A stretch of DNA of 64,000 bases from Lactobacillus sp. ESL0701 (GCF_029433445.1 NZ_JAQTIC010000006.1:1-64000), one strand, 5' to 3'; shown: positions 45,775 to 55,775, numbered from the stretch's first letter. Translations and numbers: made by a program. The notes: generated from the letters alone by a model not told the origin.

Positions 45775-47646
45775 TTATTCAATTTCTTTCTTACCAGTGT
45801 ATAACTCGTAGTAATAGCCCTTTTCCTTAATGAGCTTGTCGTGATTGCCGGCTTCAATAATATGACCGTGGTCAAGCACGAGAATTAAGTCTGAGTTAAC
45901 GATTGTGGATAATCTGTGGGCAATAACGAAACTCGTCCGACCAGCAAGGAGGTTATCCATCCCAGCTTGTACCAATTTTTCGGTTTGCGTATCAATACTT
46001 GACGTTGCTTCATCCAAAATCATCACAGGTTCGTCCGCAATCATTGCCCGAGCAATACTGAGCAGCTGCATCTGTCCTTGAGACAAGTCACCGCCGTTAC
46101 CATCAATTACTGTCTTATAACCATCATCTAAATGATGAATAAATTCGTTGGCATGTGATAAGCGTGCTGCTTGGTAAACATCATCATCACTAGCTTCTGG
46201 ATTACCAAAGCGGATGTTATCCATGATGGTACCCGAAAACATGTGCGTATCCTGCAAAACGATTGATAATGACTGCCGCAAGTCGTCCTTCTTAATCTTA
46301 GTAATCGGAATTCCGTCATAAGTAATTGTTCCTGACGCGATTTCGTAGAAGCGATTAATCATGTTCGAAATCGTCGTCTTACCAGCACCAGTTTCACCAA
46401 CTAAGGCTACTTTCATTCCCGGTTTTGCATCAATTGAAATGTTATACAAAATTTGCTTATCTGGTGAATAACTAAAGTTAACATTGTCAAAAACAATATG
46501 ACCCTTTACTCTAATTTTCTTAACTGAGCCATCCTTTTGCGGTACATTCCAGTACCAAGTGCCCTTAACGTCTTCATCTTTAGAAATTGTAACATCACCG
46601 TTATCAACTTCAACTGGTTGATCTTCTAATTGGAAGATTCGTTCAGCACCAGCCAAGGCCATCACGATTGAGTTCAATTGCTGTGAAATCTGCGCAATCG
46701 GCATGGCGAATTGCTTGGATAATTGCAGGAAGGCACCGATCACACCAAGTGATAATGGCGCAATCTTGTTAATAGCAACTGCTCCACCTAGAACTGCGAT
46801 AATAACATACAATAAGTTACCAACATTCCCCATAATCGGGAATAAAATTGTGGAATAAGTATTAGCTTTACCAGAGGCATCCCGCAAATTTTCATTGTAT
46901 TTATCAAAATCAGCTTCAACTTCTGGTTCATGACTAAAGACCTTAATAACCTTTAAGCCATTCAGCATTTCTTCGTTATAACCGTTAACTTGTCCCAATT
47001 CCTTTTGCTGAAGTTGGAAGAAGTGTGATGAGCGTGTAGTTAAGAACTTAACGATCCCGATTGATAAGGCAAAGATAATCAACGTAAAGATAGTTAACTG
47101 CCAACTCAAACTAAACATTGCGGCCAAAACAAAGACCAAGTTCAAAGTTGAGTTTATAAATTGCGGAATTGATTGCGAAATCATCTGCATCAAAGTATCG
47201 ATATCGTTAGTATAACGACTCATGATGTCGCCATAGTCATTTTGATCGAAGTATGAAATTGGTAATTGCTCCATGTGAGCAAACATTTCATTTCTAACTC
47301 TGTATTGCGTCTTTTGTGCCAAAACAGCCATTAAAACAGCAAACAGGTAGTTAGAAATAAAACCAATTGCATAAACACCAAACATAACTTCAATCGCATG
47401 AAGCAGCGGCATAAAGTTAGGTTGTGACTGCTTTAATAATGGTGTGATGTAATCATTAATCAGCCGTTCAATAAACAGCGATCCTAAAACGTTAGCACCA
47501 GCCGCCAAGACAATCGCAATCATTGATGTAATGAGCATCCATGGACTAGTAGTTGCGACTAATTTAAGTAACCGCCACAGAGTAGTGGAACGCTTACCTC
47601 TTTTATTGGCATTTTTATTTTCTATTGCGTTATCCAAATTGCTCAC
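45775..47646 (-). CDS. Heterodimeric ABC exporter subunit, LmrD-like
   Basis: A half-transporter of 623 residues: six membrane helices, then a nucleotide-binding domain with an insert before the Walker A. Walker A is GETGAGKTT, and Walker B has the catalytic Glu (MILDEATSS), but the signature is altered to LSQGQ. It is the partner of the 574-residue subunit encoded just upstream (adjacent start and stop). Together they have one full and one degenerate ATP site, like LmrCD. Drug or peptide export is likely; the cargo is unproven. Confidence 0.92.
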   Translation of the reverse strand: MSNLDNAIENKNANKRGKRSTTLWRLLKLVATTSPWMLITSMIAIVLAAGANVLGSLFIERLINDYITPLLKQSQPNFMPLLHAIEVMFGVYAIGFISNYLFAVLMAVLAQKTQYRVRNEMFAHMEQLPISYFDQNDYGDIMSRYTNDIDTLMQMISQSIPQFINSTLNLVFVLAAMFSLSWQLTIFTLIIFALSIGIVKFLTTRSSHFFQLQQKELGQVNGYNEEMLNGLKVIKVFSHEPEVEADFDKYNENLRDASGKANTYSTILFPIMGNVGNLLYVIIAVLGGAVAINKIAPLSLGVIGAFLQLSKQFAMPIAQISQQLNSIVMALAGAERIFQLEDQPVEVDNGDVTISKDEDVKGTWYWNVPQKDGSVKKIRVKGHIVFDNVNFSYSPDKQILYNISIDAKPGMKVALVGETGAGKTTISNMINRFYEIASGTITYDGIPITKIKKDDLRQSLSIVLQDTHMFSGTIMDNIRFGNPEASDDDVYQAARLSHANEFIHHLDDGYKTVIDGNGGDLSQGQMQLLSIARAMIADEPVMILDEATSSIDTQTEKLVQAGMDNLLAGRTSFVIAHRLSTIVNSDLILVLDHGHIIEAGNHDKLIKEKGYYYELYTGKKEIE

Positions 47647-49371
47647 CTACTTCTTTTGCTCTTCTTGGAACTTAGCAATTGAACTGTAAAGCTCGTTGTT
47701 CTTCATCAATTCATCGTGGGTCCCAATATCTTGGATTTTGCCTTCATCCATTACAACAATACGGTCTGCATCCTTAATTGAAACAATTCGTTGTGAAATG
47801 ATAATTTTAGTTGTTTCCGGCATATTCTTGGCTAATGCCTCTCGAATTTCACGTTCAGTCTGGGTATCAACGGCTGAAGTAGAATCATCCAAAATTAAAA
47901 TCTTTGGCTTCTTTAGCAATGCACGAGCAATCGTAATTCTTTGCTTTTGACCACCTGATACGTTGGTGCCGCCTTGTTCAACCATTGTATCGTACTTGTC
48001 AGGCATTTCTTGAATGAAGTCATCAGCATGGGCTACCTTAGCAGCTGCAATCACTTCTTCATCAGTTGCATTCTCGTTACCCCACTTCAAGTTGTCCTTG
48101 ATTGTACCAGAGAACAAAACGTTATTCTGCAAAACCATGGCAACATTATCACGCAAGGTCTTCAAATCATACGACTTAACATTGTGACCTGAAACACGTA
48201 CAGCACCAGAATCAGTATCATAAAGCCGCGGAATCATCGATACCAGCGTCGATTTTGACGAACCTGTCTTACCAATCATGCCGATGGTTTCACCCGGCTT
48301 AATATGCAAATTAATGTCACTTAAAGCCAATTCCTTATCATCGTTATTGTACTTAAAGTTAACGTTATCGAAAATCACTTCACCATTATTAAAGTGCGTT
48401 AATGGCTTATGTGGATTTTCAATCGATGGCTTTTCATTAATAACATCAGCAATTCTGCGACCACTAGCTCCAGAAATAACTAATTGAGTAAAAATCATTG
48501 CCAAGATGTTTAAACTGTTTAAAACAGAATTGGAGTATGAAAACATAGAAATTAACTGACCGGTTTGCAAACCGCCGCCAACAATTTCCTTAGCACCAAA
48601 CCAGCAAATTGCTAGATTGGAAATATTCAAAACAGCCATCACGACCAGTGAGTTTAGCGACATAATCTTTTGTGCTGTTGAGAATAACTTGTAAATAAAA
48701 CCCGATGATTTTTTAAATTCAACAGTTTGTGGTTTTTCTTGAACATAAGTCTTTACTTCGCGAATACCACGAATGTTTTCCCGAACTACTTGGTTCATTC
48801 GGTCATAACCCTTAAAAATCCGTGGGAAGTATGGATATGCACTCTTAATGATAATGGCCAATAATAGAATGAAAATCGGTGCCAGCACGACAAAGATTAA
48901 TGACAGTTTCGGACTAATAATAACTGACATGATAACTGACACAATCAACATCATCGGTGCCCTAACCGCAATTCTGATGAGTATTTGGTAGGACATCTGA
49001 ACGTTGTTAACATCTGTTGTCATCCGTGTTACTAAACTGGCACTCGAAAACTTATCAATGTTTTCAAATGAATAATCTTGAACATGGTAAAACATATCTT
49101 TACGCAAATTAGCGGCGAAGCCGGCAGAGGCGTGAGCTGACACGTAACTGGCACTAGCTCCTAAAACCAGTGAAACAATCGTCAAAACCAGAAGAATTGC
49201 ACCCCATTTGGTAATGTAGGCCATGTTCCCCTTCATAATTCCGTTGTCGATTAAGATACCAACTAGATACGGGATTAACATTTCAATGATAACTTCACCC
49301 GTGACAAATAAAGGCGACAGTAAAGACTGTTTCTTATACTGTCGAATTGATTTACGCAGTGTGTTAATCAT
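47647..49371 (-). CDS. Heterodimeric ABC exporter subunit, LmrC-like
   Basis: A half-transporter of 574 residues: six membrane helices and a nucleotide-binding domain with Walker A GKTGSSKST, canonical signature VSGGQ, and Walker B ILILDDSTS, where Asp replaces the catalytic Glu. The substitution marks the degenerate-site subunit of heterodimeric exporters and complements the altered signature of the 623-residue partner. No extra N-terminal peptidase domain, so bacteriocin processing is unlikely. Confidence 0.92.
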   Translation of the reverse strand: MINTLRKSIRQYKKQSLLSPLFVTGEVIIEMLIPYLVGILIDNGIMKGNMAYITKWGAILLVLTIVSLVLGASASYVSAHASAGFAANLRKDMFYHVQDYSFENIDKFSSASLVTRMTTDVNNVQMSYQILIRIAVRAPMMLIVSVIMSVIISPKLSLIFVVLAPIFILLLAIIIKSAYPYFPRIFKGYDRMNQVVRENIRGIREVKTYVQEKPQTVEFKKSSGFIYKLFSTAQKIMSLNSLVVMAVLNISNLAICWFGAKEIVGGGLQTGQLISMFSYSNSVLNSLNILAMIFTQLVISGASGRRIADVINEKPSIENPHKPLTHFNNGEVIFDNVNFKYNNDDKELALSDINLHIKPGETIGMIGKTGSSKSTLVSMIPRLYDTDSGAVRVSGHNVKSYDLKTLRDNVAMVLQNNVLFSGTIKDNLKWGNENATDEEVIAAAKVAHADDFIQEMPDKYDTMVEQGGTNVSGGQKQRITIARALLKKPKILILDDSTSAVDTQTEREIREALAKNMPETTKIIISQRIVSIKDADRIVVMDEGKIQDIGTHDELMKNNELYSSIAKFQEEQKK

Positions 49372-49428
49372 TAAATACCTCTTTCTTTTATGTTAAACAA
49401 TTATATTTTCATACCTGCAAAAAGCTTC

Positions 49429-49470
49429 AAAAAAGGATAAACAGACGCAAATTACCTGTTTATCCTTTTT
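49429..49470 (-). terminator. Terminator after the DUF1129 gene
   Basis: The perfect 16-bp stem AAAAAAGGATAAACAG with an 11-base loop lies 45 bases after the DUF1129 protein stop codon and can end the ychF transcript on the minus strand. Confidence 0.85.
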
Positions 49471-49515
49471 AGCATTTGATAGTTTAGTATACTACTTTTA
49501 TAAACAAAAATCACA

Positions 49516-50310
49516 TTATTTGCTTTTTGCGGTTGGCGTAAAGACTGAACCAATAATCTGATAATGCCGCCTAAAGAGCCAACGTAACCCGTAAGCAATT
49601 ACCGCCACAATAATATTGCCAGCACCAGACAAGACTGGGTTAATTACACGTAAAACTGGCATTGACAAAACCCAAATAAGAACAAAGAGAATGACTAACA
49701 TCGCAACCATACCCAAAATTAACTTAGTCCACGGAATTTTCTTGTTCTTGGTCTGAGCTGGGATCACCCATTCATTATACTTAGTCATGAAGATGCCCAT
49801 CATAGCACCAACAACTAAAAGCGTTAAAATACCCATCTGCGAATTTTGTGCACTTGTTTTTTGGTTAGTCTGAAACAGGGCAATTATGCCAAACAAACCA
49901 ACGAAAATCGCAATATATAATAGAGCACTATCAACGGCATATTGCCAAAATGGAATATCTGCCGCTGTCCGTTTTTTCGGCTTTAACATATCAGCCGCCT
50001 TTAATTTAGGAGCCATATTGTAGTAAGTGCTGGCAGGGTGACCATGATGTTGTGCGACTACTAATTGCGGCAACAACTCATCAATCTTACCTGCAGCTTC
50101 AGTTTCACTAAGCTTGCCTTGAGTTTCCAATTCTTTTTGCAAACGAAAAACATAATCAGCATTCTTATTGCTCAGTTGCTTGCGCAAGTCTGCCGGCTTT
50201 AGTTGCTTAACTTGGTCATCCTTGTTCTTACTTTCGACCTTGTCCTTCAACTTTTCCTGCTTATTAGTATCGATTTTTGCTTGTTCTGCTTTTTTTTCTT
50301 CTTCTGCCAT
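49516..50310 (-). CDS. DUF1129-family membrane protein
   Basis: A 264-residue protein: a highly charged Lys/Glu-rich N-terminus (first ~50 residues), a helical soluble part, and four membrane helices in the C-terminal half. Sequence and position downstream of ychF match the DUF1129 family of lactobacilli. Function unknown. It starts 9 bases after ychF and is probably co-transcribed with it. Confidence 0.75.
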   Translation of the reverse strand: MAEEEKKAEQAKIDTNKQEKLKDKVESKNKDDQVKQLKPADLRKQLSNKNADYVFRLQKELETQGKLSETEAAGKIDELLPQLVVAQHHGHPASTYYNMAPKLKAADMLKPKKRTAADIPFWQYAVDSALLYIAIFVGLFGIIALFQTNQKTSAQNSQMGILTLLVVGAMMGIFMTKYNEWVIPAQTKNKKIPWTKLILGMVAMLVILFVLIWVLSMPVLRVINPVLSGAGNIIVAVIAYGLRWLFRRHYQIIGSVFTPTAKSK

Positions 50311-50319
50311 TATTTTGTC

Positions 50320-51420
50320 CTAAACGTTAAATCTAAATTCAATAATGTCGCCGTCTTGAACTTCATAATCTTTACCTTCAAGGCGTAATTTACCAGCTTC
50401 CTTAACCTTTTGCATGGTTTCAAATTGATCTAAATCACTATAAGAAACAACTTCAGCCCGAATAAAGCCACGTTCAAAGTCTGAGTGAATAACACCAGCA
50501 ACTTGTGGTGCCTTCATCCCTTCATGGAAAGTCCAAGCACGAGTTTCTGGACCACCAGCCGTAAAGAATGTCCGTAATCCCAATAGATGATAAGCTGCTC
50601 TAATCAAACGGTCAAGTCCGGATTCAGTTACCCCTTCTGCTTCCAAGAATTCAGCCTTTTCATCATCTTCAAGACCAGCAATTTCTTCTTCAGTCGCAGC
50701 TGAAATCCCCAGGCATTCTGCATTTTCACTTTCGGCATGCTTTTTAACTATTTGGTAAAATTCATCACTTTCAGGATCAGCCATTGAGTCTTCAGCGATG
50801 TTTGCCACATAAATCACTGGCTTGTCAGTCAAGAGGAAGAAGCCTTTAACTAATTTTTGTTCATCTTCAGTAAAATCAATTGACCGAACTGCTTTACCAT
50901 CTTCTAAGACTGGTTTAATCTTTTGCAAAACAGCATATTCAGCCTTGGCTTCCTTGTCATTTTGTTGGGCAATCTTCTTTACCTTATTAATCCGGCGGTT
51001 AACGGCATCAAGGTCGGCAATTGCGAGTTCCAAGTTAATAGTATTAATATCTTCTTCAGGATCAACTTTACCAGTAACAGAAGTGATGTTATCATCTTCA
51101 AAAGCACGAACAACGTGGATAATAGCATCAGTTTGGCGGATGTTCTCAAGGAACTTGTTTCCAAGACCTTCACCTTTAGAAGCACCCTTAACTAGTCCCG
51201 CAATATCAGTAAATTCAAAAGTAGTGTGCACAATCTTTTTAGCTGGCACAAGTTCCTGAATCCGGCTAAGCCGCTTGTCTGGTACTTCAACCATCCCAAC
51301 GTTAGGTTCAATCGTGGCAAACGGGTAGTTGGCCATTTCAGCTCCAGCTTTAGTAATTGCATTAAATAACGTGGACTTCCCAACATTCGGCAAGCCGACA
51401 ATCCCAGCAGTTAATGACAT
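50320..51420 (-). CDS. ychF: Ribosome-binding OBG-like ATPase YchF
   Basis: A 366-residue P-loop ATPase of the Obg-like group, ribosome-associated and linked to stress response. The P-loop GLPNVGKSTLF opens the protein. A coiled-coil insert sits at about residues 130-170 and the TGS domain ends in the invariant RFNV. It lies in the chromosome-partition cluster. Confidence 0.96.
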   Translation of the reverse strand: MSLTAGIVGLPNVGKSTLFNAITKAGAEMANYPFATIEPNVGMVEVPDKRLSRIQELVPAKKIVHTTFEFTDIAGLVKGASKGEGLGNKFLENIRQTDAIIHVVRAFEDDNITSVTGKVDPEEDINTINLELAIADLDAVNRRINKVKKIAQQNDKEAKAEYAVLQKIKPVLEDGKAVRSIDFTEDEQKLVKGFFLLTDKPVIYVANIAEDSMADPESDEFYQIVKKHAESENAECLGISAATEEEIAGLEDDEKAEFLEAEGVTESGLDRLIRAAYHLLGLRTFFTAGGPETRAWTFHEGMKAPQVAGVIHSDFERGFIRAEVVSYSDLDQFETMQKVKEAGKLRLEGKDYEVQDGDIIEFRFNV

Positions 51421-51452
51421 CTTTTTCCTCTTTTTCTATTTAAAATTATTAC

Positions 51453-51722
51453 TTATTCTTGTTTAAAACCTGGTCTGATAATTTCAGCTTTAGGAACATA
51501 AAATTCTTTTTTACTATTGACCGGATCATTTGCTTTAGTTAAAACTTTTTTCAAATTATGTGTAAACTTGCCGCGGGGCATCAATACCACATGCCCGCAG
51601 CCCATGCACTTGAGTCTAATATCTGCACCGAGCCGTAAAACTTCCCAATCATTCACCTTGCAGGCATGGGGCTTTTTCATCTGGACAGTATCAGCTAAAT
51701 TATAAGCGATCTCCTTATTCAT
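51453..51722 (-). CDS. DUF951-family protein (YyzM)
   Basis: An 89-residue cytoplasmic protein of the YyzM/DUF951 family, whose gene accompanies spo0J and ychF in Firmicutes. It has a KCMGCGH metal-type knuckle and the conserved HACKVNDWEVLRLGADIRL. A C-terminal extension of about 25 residues follows the usual 65-residue core. The start (51720-51722) overlaps the end of parB by eight bases and has GGGAG upstream. Function unknown. Confidence 0.85.
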   Translation of the reverse strand: MNKEIAYNLADTVQMKKPHACKVNDWEVLRLGADIRLKCMGCGHVVLMPRGKFTHNLKKVLTKANDPVNSKKEFYVPKAEIIRPGFKQE

Positions 51723-52602
51723 CAAGATCAACTCCCAAAATATCAAGAATCCGGTTCAGTTCGTCAACCGAGCTAAAGCCGATTGACAAGTGCCCCTTGC
51801 CCTTCTTGCTCTCTGAAATATTGACACTTGAGCCTAATTTATCAGCCAATTGGTGTTCGCTGGCCCGAATAAAGGCGGATTTATGGGTGGTCTTCTTGAC
51901 CGGCTTTTTCGCGTTCAATTGTGCTACCAATGCTTCAACTTTGCGCACTGGCATGCCTTCCTTAACAACCTGCTTGGCAACTTCATCAATCTTATCCTTG
52001 TTCTTTAGCCCAAGCAGTGTTCTTGCCTGACCCATTGATAATTGCCCATGTTGCAGTAAGTGCTTCGTCTTGGTTGGCAAGGTCAATAACCGCAAGTAAT
52101 TAGCAATATACGGCCGCGACTTGCCCATCCGTTTAGAAACTTCTTCTTGCGTTAAGCCCAGGTTCTTTTGCAGCATTTCGTACGCTTGCGCTTCCTCAAG
52201 TGGGGACAAGTCCTCACGCTGCAAATTTTCCAAAACGGCAACTTCCATCATTTGTCCTTCGTCAAAGTCACGGACAATTGCTGGCACAGTCGTTTTCCTG
52301 GCTAATTTTGATGCCCGAAAACGACGTTCACCCGCAATAATCTCATAGCCATTAACCGACTTACGCACAATAATTGGTTGAAAAACACCATTTTCTTTAA
52401 TTGAATCTGAAAGTTCCTTTAAGGCTTTGTCATCAAAATTCTTACGCGGTTGGTACGGATTAGGGCGAATTTGACTTAGGTCAAGGTCGAGAATTTCTTC
52501 TTCAGTTTCTTCAACCTGTGGTTCATCCTCAAATAAGGCTTCAATCCCGCGGCCAAGACCGCCTTTTTTCTTTGGTTCGTTATTTCTTGAGTCTCTTGCC
52601 AT
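51715..52602 (-). CDS. parB: Chromosome-partition protein ParB (Spo0J)
   Basis: A 295-residue CTP-dependent clamp that loads at parS and spreads on DNA near the origin. It has the N-terminal ParA-interacting peptide (GGLGRGIEALF), the CTPase ParB motif with GERRFRA, and a helix-turn-helix (TQEEVSKRMGKSRPYIANYLR). It overlaps parA by 23 bases, so the pair is co-translated. It is distinguished from the Noc paralogue by the GLGRGIEAL peptide and its coupling to parA. Confidence 0.95.
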   Translation of the reverse strand: MARDSRNNEPKKKGGLGRGIEALFEDEPQVEETEEEILDLDLSQIRPNPYQPRKNFDDKALKELSDSIKENGVFQPIIVRKSVNGYEIIAGERRFRASKLARKTTVPAIVRDFDEGQMMEVAVLENLQREDLSPLEEAQAYEMLQKNLGLTQEEVSKRMGKSRPYIANYLRLLTLPTKTKHLLQHGQLSMGQARTLLGLKNKDKIDEVAKQVVKEGMPVRKVEALVAQLNAKKPVKKTTHKSAFIRASEHQLADKLGSSVNISESKKGKGHLSIGFSSVDELNRILDILGVDLDE

Positions 52603-53359
52603 TATTCTTCAGCACCTCTTTTGCCAAATCATCATAAACCTTTGCGCCACGTGAATTAGGGGCATATTCTGCAATCGATTGACCATAACTTGGCGCTTCT
52701 GCTAACTTGGTAATTCGCGGAATAATTGTCTTATATACCTTTTTAGCAAAGTATGATTGCACTTCCTTGACTACCTCGGCACCTAAATTAGTCCGGGCAT
52801 CCAGCATTGTAAGTAGAACACCTTCAACACCCAGATCCTTATTAAAGTGCTTTTGGACTAAACGAATTGTGTTTAGCAGTTGGCTTAGTCCTTCCATTGC
52901 ATAATACTCACTTTGAACCGGAATCAAAATCGAATCCGATGCCGTAAAGGCATTAATTGATAACTGACCCAAGGACGGCGGACAATCAATAAAGATAAAA
53001 TCATAATCGTTGCTGACAACATCAATCGCTGATTTTAAGCGCGTCTCTCTTGCCATCATACTGATTAGTTCAGTTTCGGCACCAGACAAATTAATTGTTG
53101 CCGGCACCAGATCTAGATTTCTATTTGACGTATGAAAGATGGTATCTTTCAACGGCACGTCATTAATCAGTACACTATAAATATCATCATTAATTTCTGA
53201 CTTTTCAATCCCTAGTCCAGAAGTTAAGTTTCCCTGCGGGTCAATATCGATAATCAAAACATGATAGCCACGCTCAGCAAGAGCAGCCGACAAATTAATT
53301 GTCGTTGTTGTCTTACCAACGCCACCCTTTTGGTTAGCAATCGAAATCACTTTTACCAT
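52580..53359 (-). CDS. parA: Chromosome-partition ATPase ParA (Soj)
   Basis: A 259-residue Walker-type ATPase with the deviant Walker A KGGVGKTTT. It forms DNA-bound dimers that move ParB-parS complexes; it also controls DnaA in Bacillus. Walker B FIFIDCPPSLG is clear. It lies between noc and parB in the usual Firmicutes order. Confidence 0.96.
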   Translation of the reverse strand: MVKVISIANQKGGVGKTTTTINLSAALAERGYHVLIIDIDPQGNLTSGLGIEKSEINDDIYSVLINDVPLKDTIFHTSNRNLDLVPATINLSGAETELISMMARETRLKSAIDVVSNDYDFIFIDCPPSLGQLSINAFTASDSILIPVQSEYYAMEGLSQLLNTIRLVQKHFNKDLGVEGVLLTMLDARTNLGAEVVKEVQSYFAKKVYKTIIPRITKLAEAPSYGQSIAEYAPNSRGAKVYDDLAKEVLKNNGKRLKK

Positions 53360-53373
53360 TTTGCTCCGCCTTC

Positions 53374-54222
53374 CTAATTTCTTTTCAACTCAATCGTAAT
53401 CATATAGTCGTTAGGATCATTGTTTTCCTTAACTTTGACCTTAATGCCAGATTCCTTAGCCAATTTAACCGCCTGCTTAATCGTATTAATCTGTACCTGC
53501 ATGTCTTTAGGGATGCGACTGGCAGCTCTTTTGGTTTGCTCGGCCCGTTCTTGATCCTTAACCTGCTTTTTCTTATTAACAAAGTAGCCGTCGACATCTT
53601 TAACGATTTTTTCGGTATCACTAACGTTTAAATTATTAGCTAAAACTTCATCTAAAACGCGACCTTGGTCCTTTTCACTAAGACCTACAAGACAGCGCCC
53701 ATGACGCGGCGATATTTGCCCATTAGCTAGGTAGCTCTGCACCTTAGGCGTTAATTTTAATAAACGTAATTTGTTAGCTACATATGATTGTGACTTACCG
53801 ATATTTTTAGCCAAAGTTGTTTGCGTCAAGTTGTTTAACTTCATCAAATTATCGTAAGCTTGGGCTTCATCAATCGGGTTCAAATCCTCACGCTGTAAAT
53901 TTTCAATCAAAGCAAAAGAAGCAGCCTGACTATCATCCATGTTGTTCACAATCGCTGGAATGGTCTCCCAAGCCAAGTGCTTAGCCGCACGATACCGCCG
54001 TTCGCCAGCAATAATCTCATAATTATCACCCTGCTCGCGGACAATAATCGGCTGTAAAAGTCCATCCTTATCAAGAGTTGATGCTAATTCACGAATTGAC
54101 TCATCCGAAAATTCACGCCGTGGTTGGTAGGCATTGGCTTTGATTTTAGTTAATTCAATATCTTTAATTTGCTTATCTTTAGGAATATCATCATGATGTC
54201 GTAAAGAAGAAAAGATTGACAT
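53374..54222 (-). CDS. noc: Nucleoid occlusion protein Noc (ParB paralogue)
   Basis: A 282-residue ParB-like CTPase. It has GERRYRAAK and the helix-turn-helix TQTTLAKNIGKSQSYVANKLR, but its N-terminus (MSIFSSLRHH) is a short amphipathic membrane-targeting peptide, as in Noc, instead of the ParA-binding one. It prevents division over the chromosome. GAGGAGG lies before the chosen ATG (54220-54222). Its place between rsmG and parA is the normal one for noc. Confidence 0.9.
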   Translation of the reverse strand: MSIFSSLRHHDDIPKDKQIKDIELTKIKANAYQPRREFSDESIRELASTLDKDGLLQPIIVREQGDNYEIIAGERRYRAAKHLAWETIPAIVNNMDDSQAASFALIENLQREDLNPIDEAQAYDNLMKLNNLTQTTLAKNIGKSQSYVANKLRLLKLTPKVQSYLANGQISPRHGRCLVGLSEKDQGRVLDEVLANNLNVSDTEKIVKDVDGYFVNKKKQVKDQERAEQTKRAASRIPKDMQVQINTIKQAVKLAKESGIKVKVKENNDPNDYMITIELKRN

Positions 54223-54238
54223 ATCGCGTCCTCCTCTA

Positions 54239-54961
54239 TTAATGGATTGGTTTTCGGTGCGGGGTACCCGCCTGCCGCGGATATTTCTTAGGTGTTGACT
54301 GCAATTTTTGAACAAGAATCAGTGTCCGCTCTTCGTCACTTTCGGGCAGCGTTAATTCTTTAACTTCAATCACCTTACCGCCCAATACTTTAACTGCCTT
54401 TTGACTGTCCTTTAGTTCGCTTTCAGCCTTGGGACCCTTTAAAGCAACAAAGTAACCGTTTGTTTTAACCAGCGGCAAGCAATATTCGCTTAAAACTGCC
54501 ATGTTAGCAACCGCGCGCGCTGTTACTAGGTCAAACTGCTCACGGTACAACTTATTTTGCCCGACATCTTCGGCTCGGCCATGGACTAAGGTTACGCCCT
54601 GTAAGTCCAACTTGGTAACTAAATCTTGCAGAAAGGTTAGTCTTTTACCTAGCGAATCAACAATTGTTACCTGCAATTGCGGCATTAAAATCTTTAACGG
54701 AATTGATGGAAAACCAGCACCAGCACCAACATCGCACAAAGTGGCATTTGGTTTAAACACTGAGCTAAAGACAAATAGCGGCGTGATACTATCAAAAAAA
54801 TGCTTTAAATAGACATCTTCTTGGGCAGTAATCCGCGTCAGATTAACGTGCTCATTCGCCGTCACCAAGTTGGTAAAATAAAGTTTAAATTGTTTGATTT
54901 GCTTTTCACTTAACTTAAAATTATGTTTTGATAATTCTTGGACAAATTGTTCAGGATTCAT
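54239..54961 (-). CDS. rsmG: 16S rRNA m7G527 methyltransferase
   Basis: Methylates G527 of 16S rRNA using S-adenosylmethionine. The 240-residue protein has the SAM-binding [13 protein letters not shown] and the family [10 protein letters not shown] start. The C-terminal ~30 residues are basic. It is the first gene of the rsmG-noc-parA-parB cluster. A parS-like element lies in the start region, so ParB or Noc binding there could affect its expression. Confidence 0.96.
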   Translation of the reverse strand: MNPEQFVQELSKHNFKLSEKQIKQFKLYFTNLVTANEHVNLTRITAQEDVYLKHFFDSITPLFVFSSVFKPNATLCDVGAGAGFPSIPLKILMPQLQVTIVDSLGKRLTFLQDLVTKLDLQGVTLVHGRAEDVGQNKLYREQFDLVTARAVANMAVLSEYCLPLVKTNGYFVALKGPKAESELKDSQKAVKVLGGKVIEVKELTLPESDEERTLILVQKLQSTPKKYPRQAGTPHRKPIH

Positions 54962-54987
54962 TTTTCACCCGTGAAACCTTGTTTCAC
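54962..54987. other. parS-like / Noc-box-like repeats upstream of rsmG
   Basis: TTTTCAC-CC-GTGAAAC (54962-54977) is the ParB site TGTTTCACGTGAAACA split by two extra bases. A further half site GTTTCAC follows at 54981-54987. It is not a canonical parS, so ParB or Noc binding is a guess from position and half-site match. Confidence 0.35.
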
Positions 54988-55120
54988 ACTCTATAAATTT
55001 AACGCCAAAAACAGCTTATTGTAAAGCCATTACATCTCTTTAATTATGAAGTATTTTTAGGCAATCGTCAAAGTCTAAATGCGCAAAAATAAGCTATAAT
55101 ATTCGACAAAGGAGATAACC

Positions 55121-55657
55121 ATGATTGTTACTTTAATTGTTTTAGCCTATTTAGCTCTCAAAACCTACAAGGGCTACCAAACAGGCTTTACTAAATTAGT
55201 TATTAATTTAATTTTTGCCGCGATCGTTTTTATCGTTGCAATTTTATTTCAAAACCCACTGGGTAACTGGCTCTATGGTCAAATTACCGGGAAAAATATC
55301 CAAACCACTTTAACACCGGGCACGAATTTGATTTTATTCCGCTTCATTGCCTTCTTTATTTTGTTATTTGTCGGCAAAATGGTAATTAAAATTTTTAAGG
55401 GTTGGGTACCAAGCAAAAATCCACACGCGACTAATTTCGGCAGTATTTTAGACGGTGTATTAGGTGCCATCGTTTCCTTTGTTGCCAGTTACTTTTTTGT
55501 TTATATTATTTTATCAATGCTTAACACCCTGCAAAACCCATGGTTCATCCAGCAAACGCTTGATTCATCATTCTTACGGTTTATTATTTATAACACTCCA
55601 GGATTATCAAATGGCGTATTCAACAGTATTTTCAGTATCAGTAGAACAACAGCATAA
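55121..55657 (+). CDS. cvpA: CvpA-family membrane protein
   Basis: A 178-residue membrane protein of the CvpA/colicin-V-production family, with an N-terminal anchor, four predicted helices and the GSILDGVLGAIVSFV motif. Roles suggested for the family concern envelope homeostasis. GGAGA lies before the ATG, and a likely TATAAT promoter -10 sits at about 55095-55100. It is divergent from rsmG; a terminator follows. Confidence 0.8.
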   Translation: MIVTLIVLAYLALKTYKGYQTGFTKLVINLIFAAIVFIVAILFQNPLGNWLYGQITGKNIQTTLTPGTNLILFRFIAFFILLFVGKMVIKIFKGWVPSKNPHATNFGSILDGVLGAIVSFVASYFFVYIILSMLNTLQNPWFIQQTLDSSFLRFIIYNTPGLSNGVFNSIFSISRTTA

Positions 55658-55686
55658 TTTTTGTTATCAAGATTTAGAATTAACAC

Positions 55687-55720
55687 AAAAGGACAAGACG
55701 TTTTTACGCTTTGTCCTTTT
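55687..55720. terminator. Terminator after cvpA
   Basis: The stem AAAAGGACAA / TTGTCCTTTT with a 14-base loop lies between convergent cvpA and apbE. Confidence 0.8.
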
Positions 55721-55775
55721 ATTTAATCTATTTTAAGTAACATAAATTAAAAATTAACGCTAATTGACTAATTTT

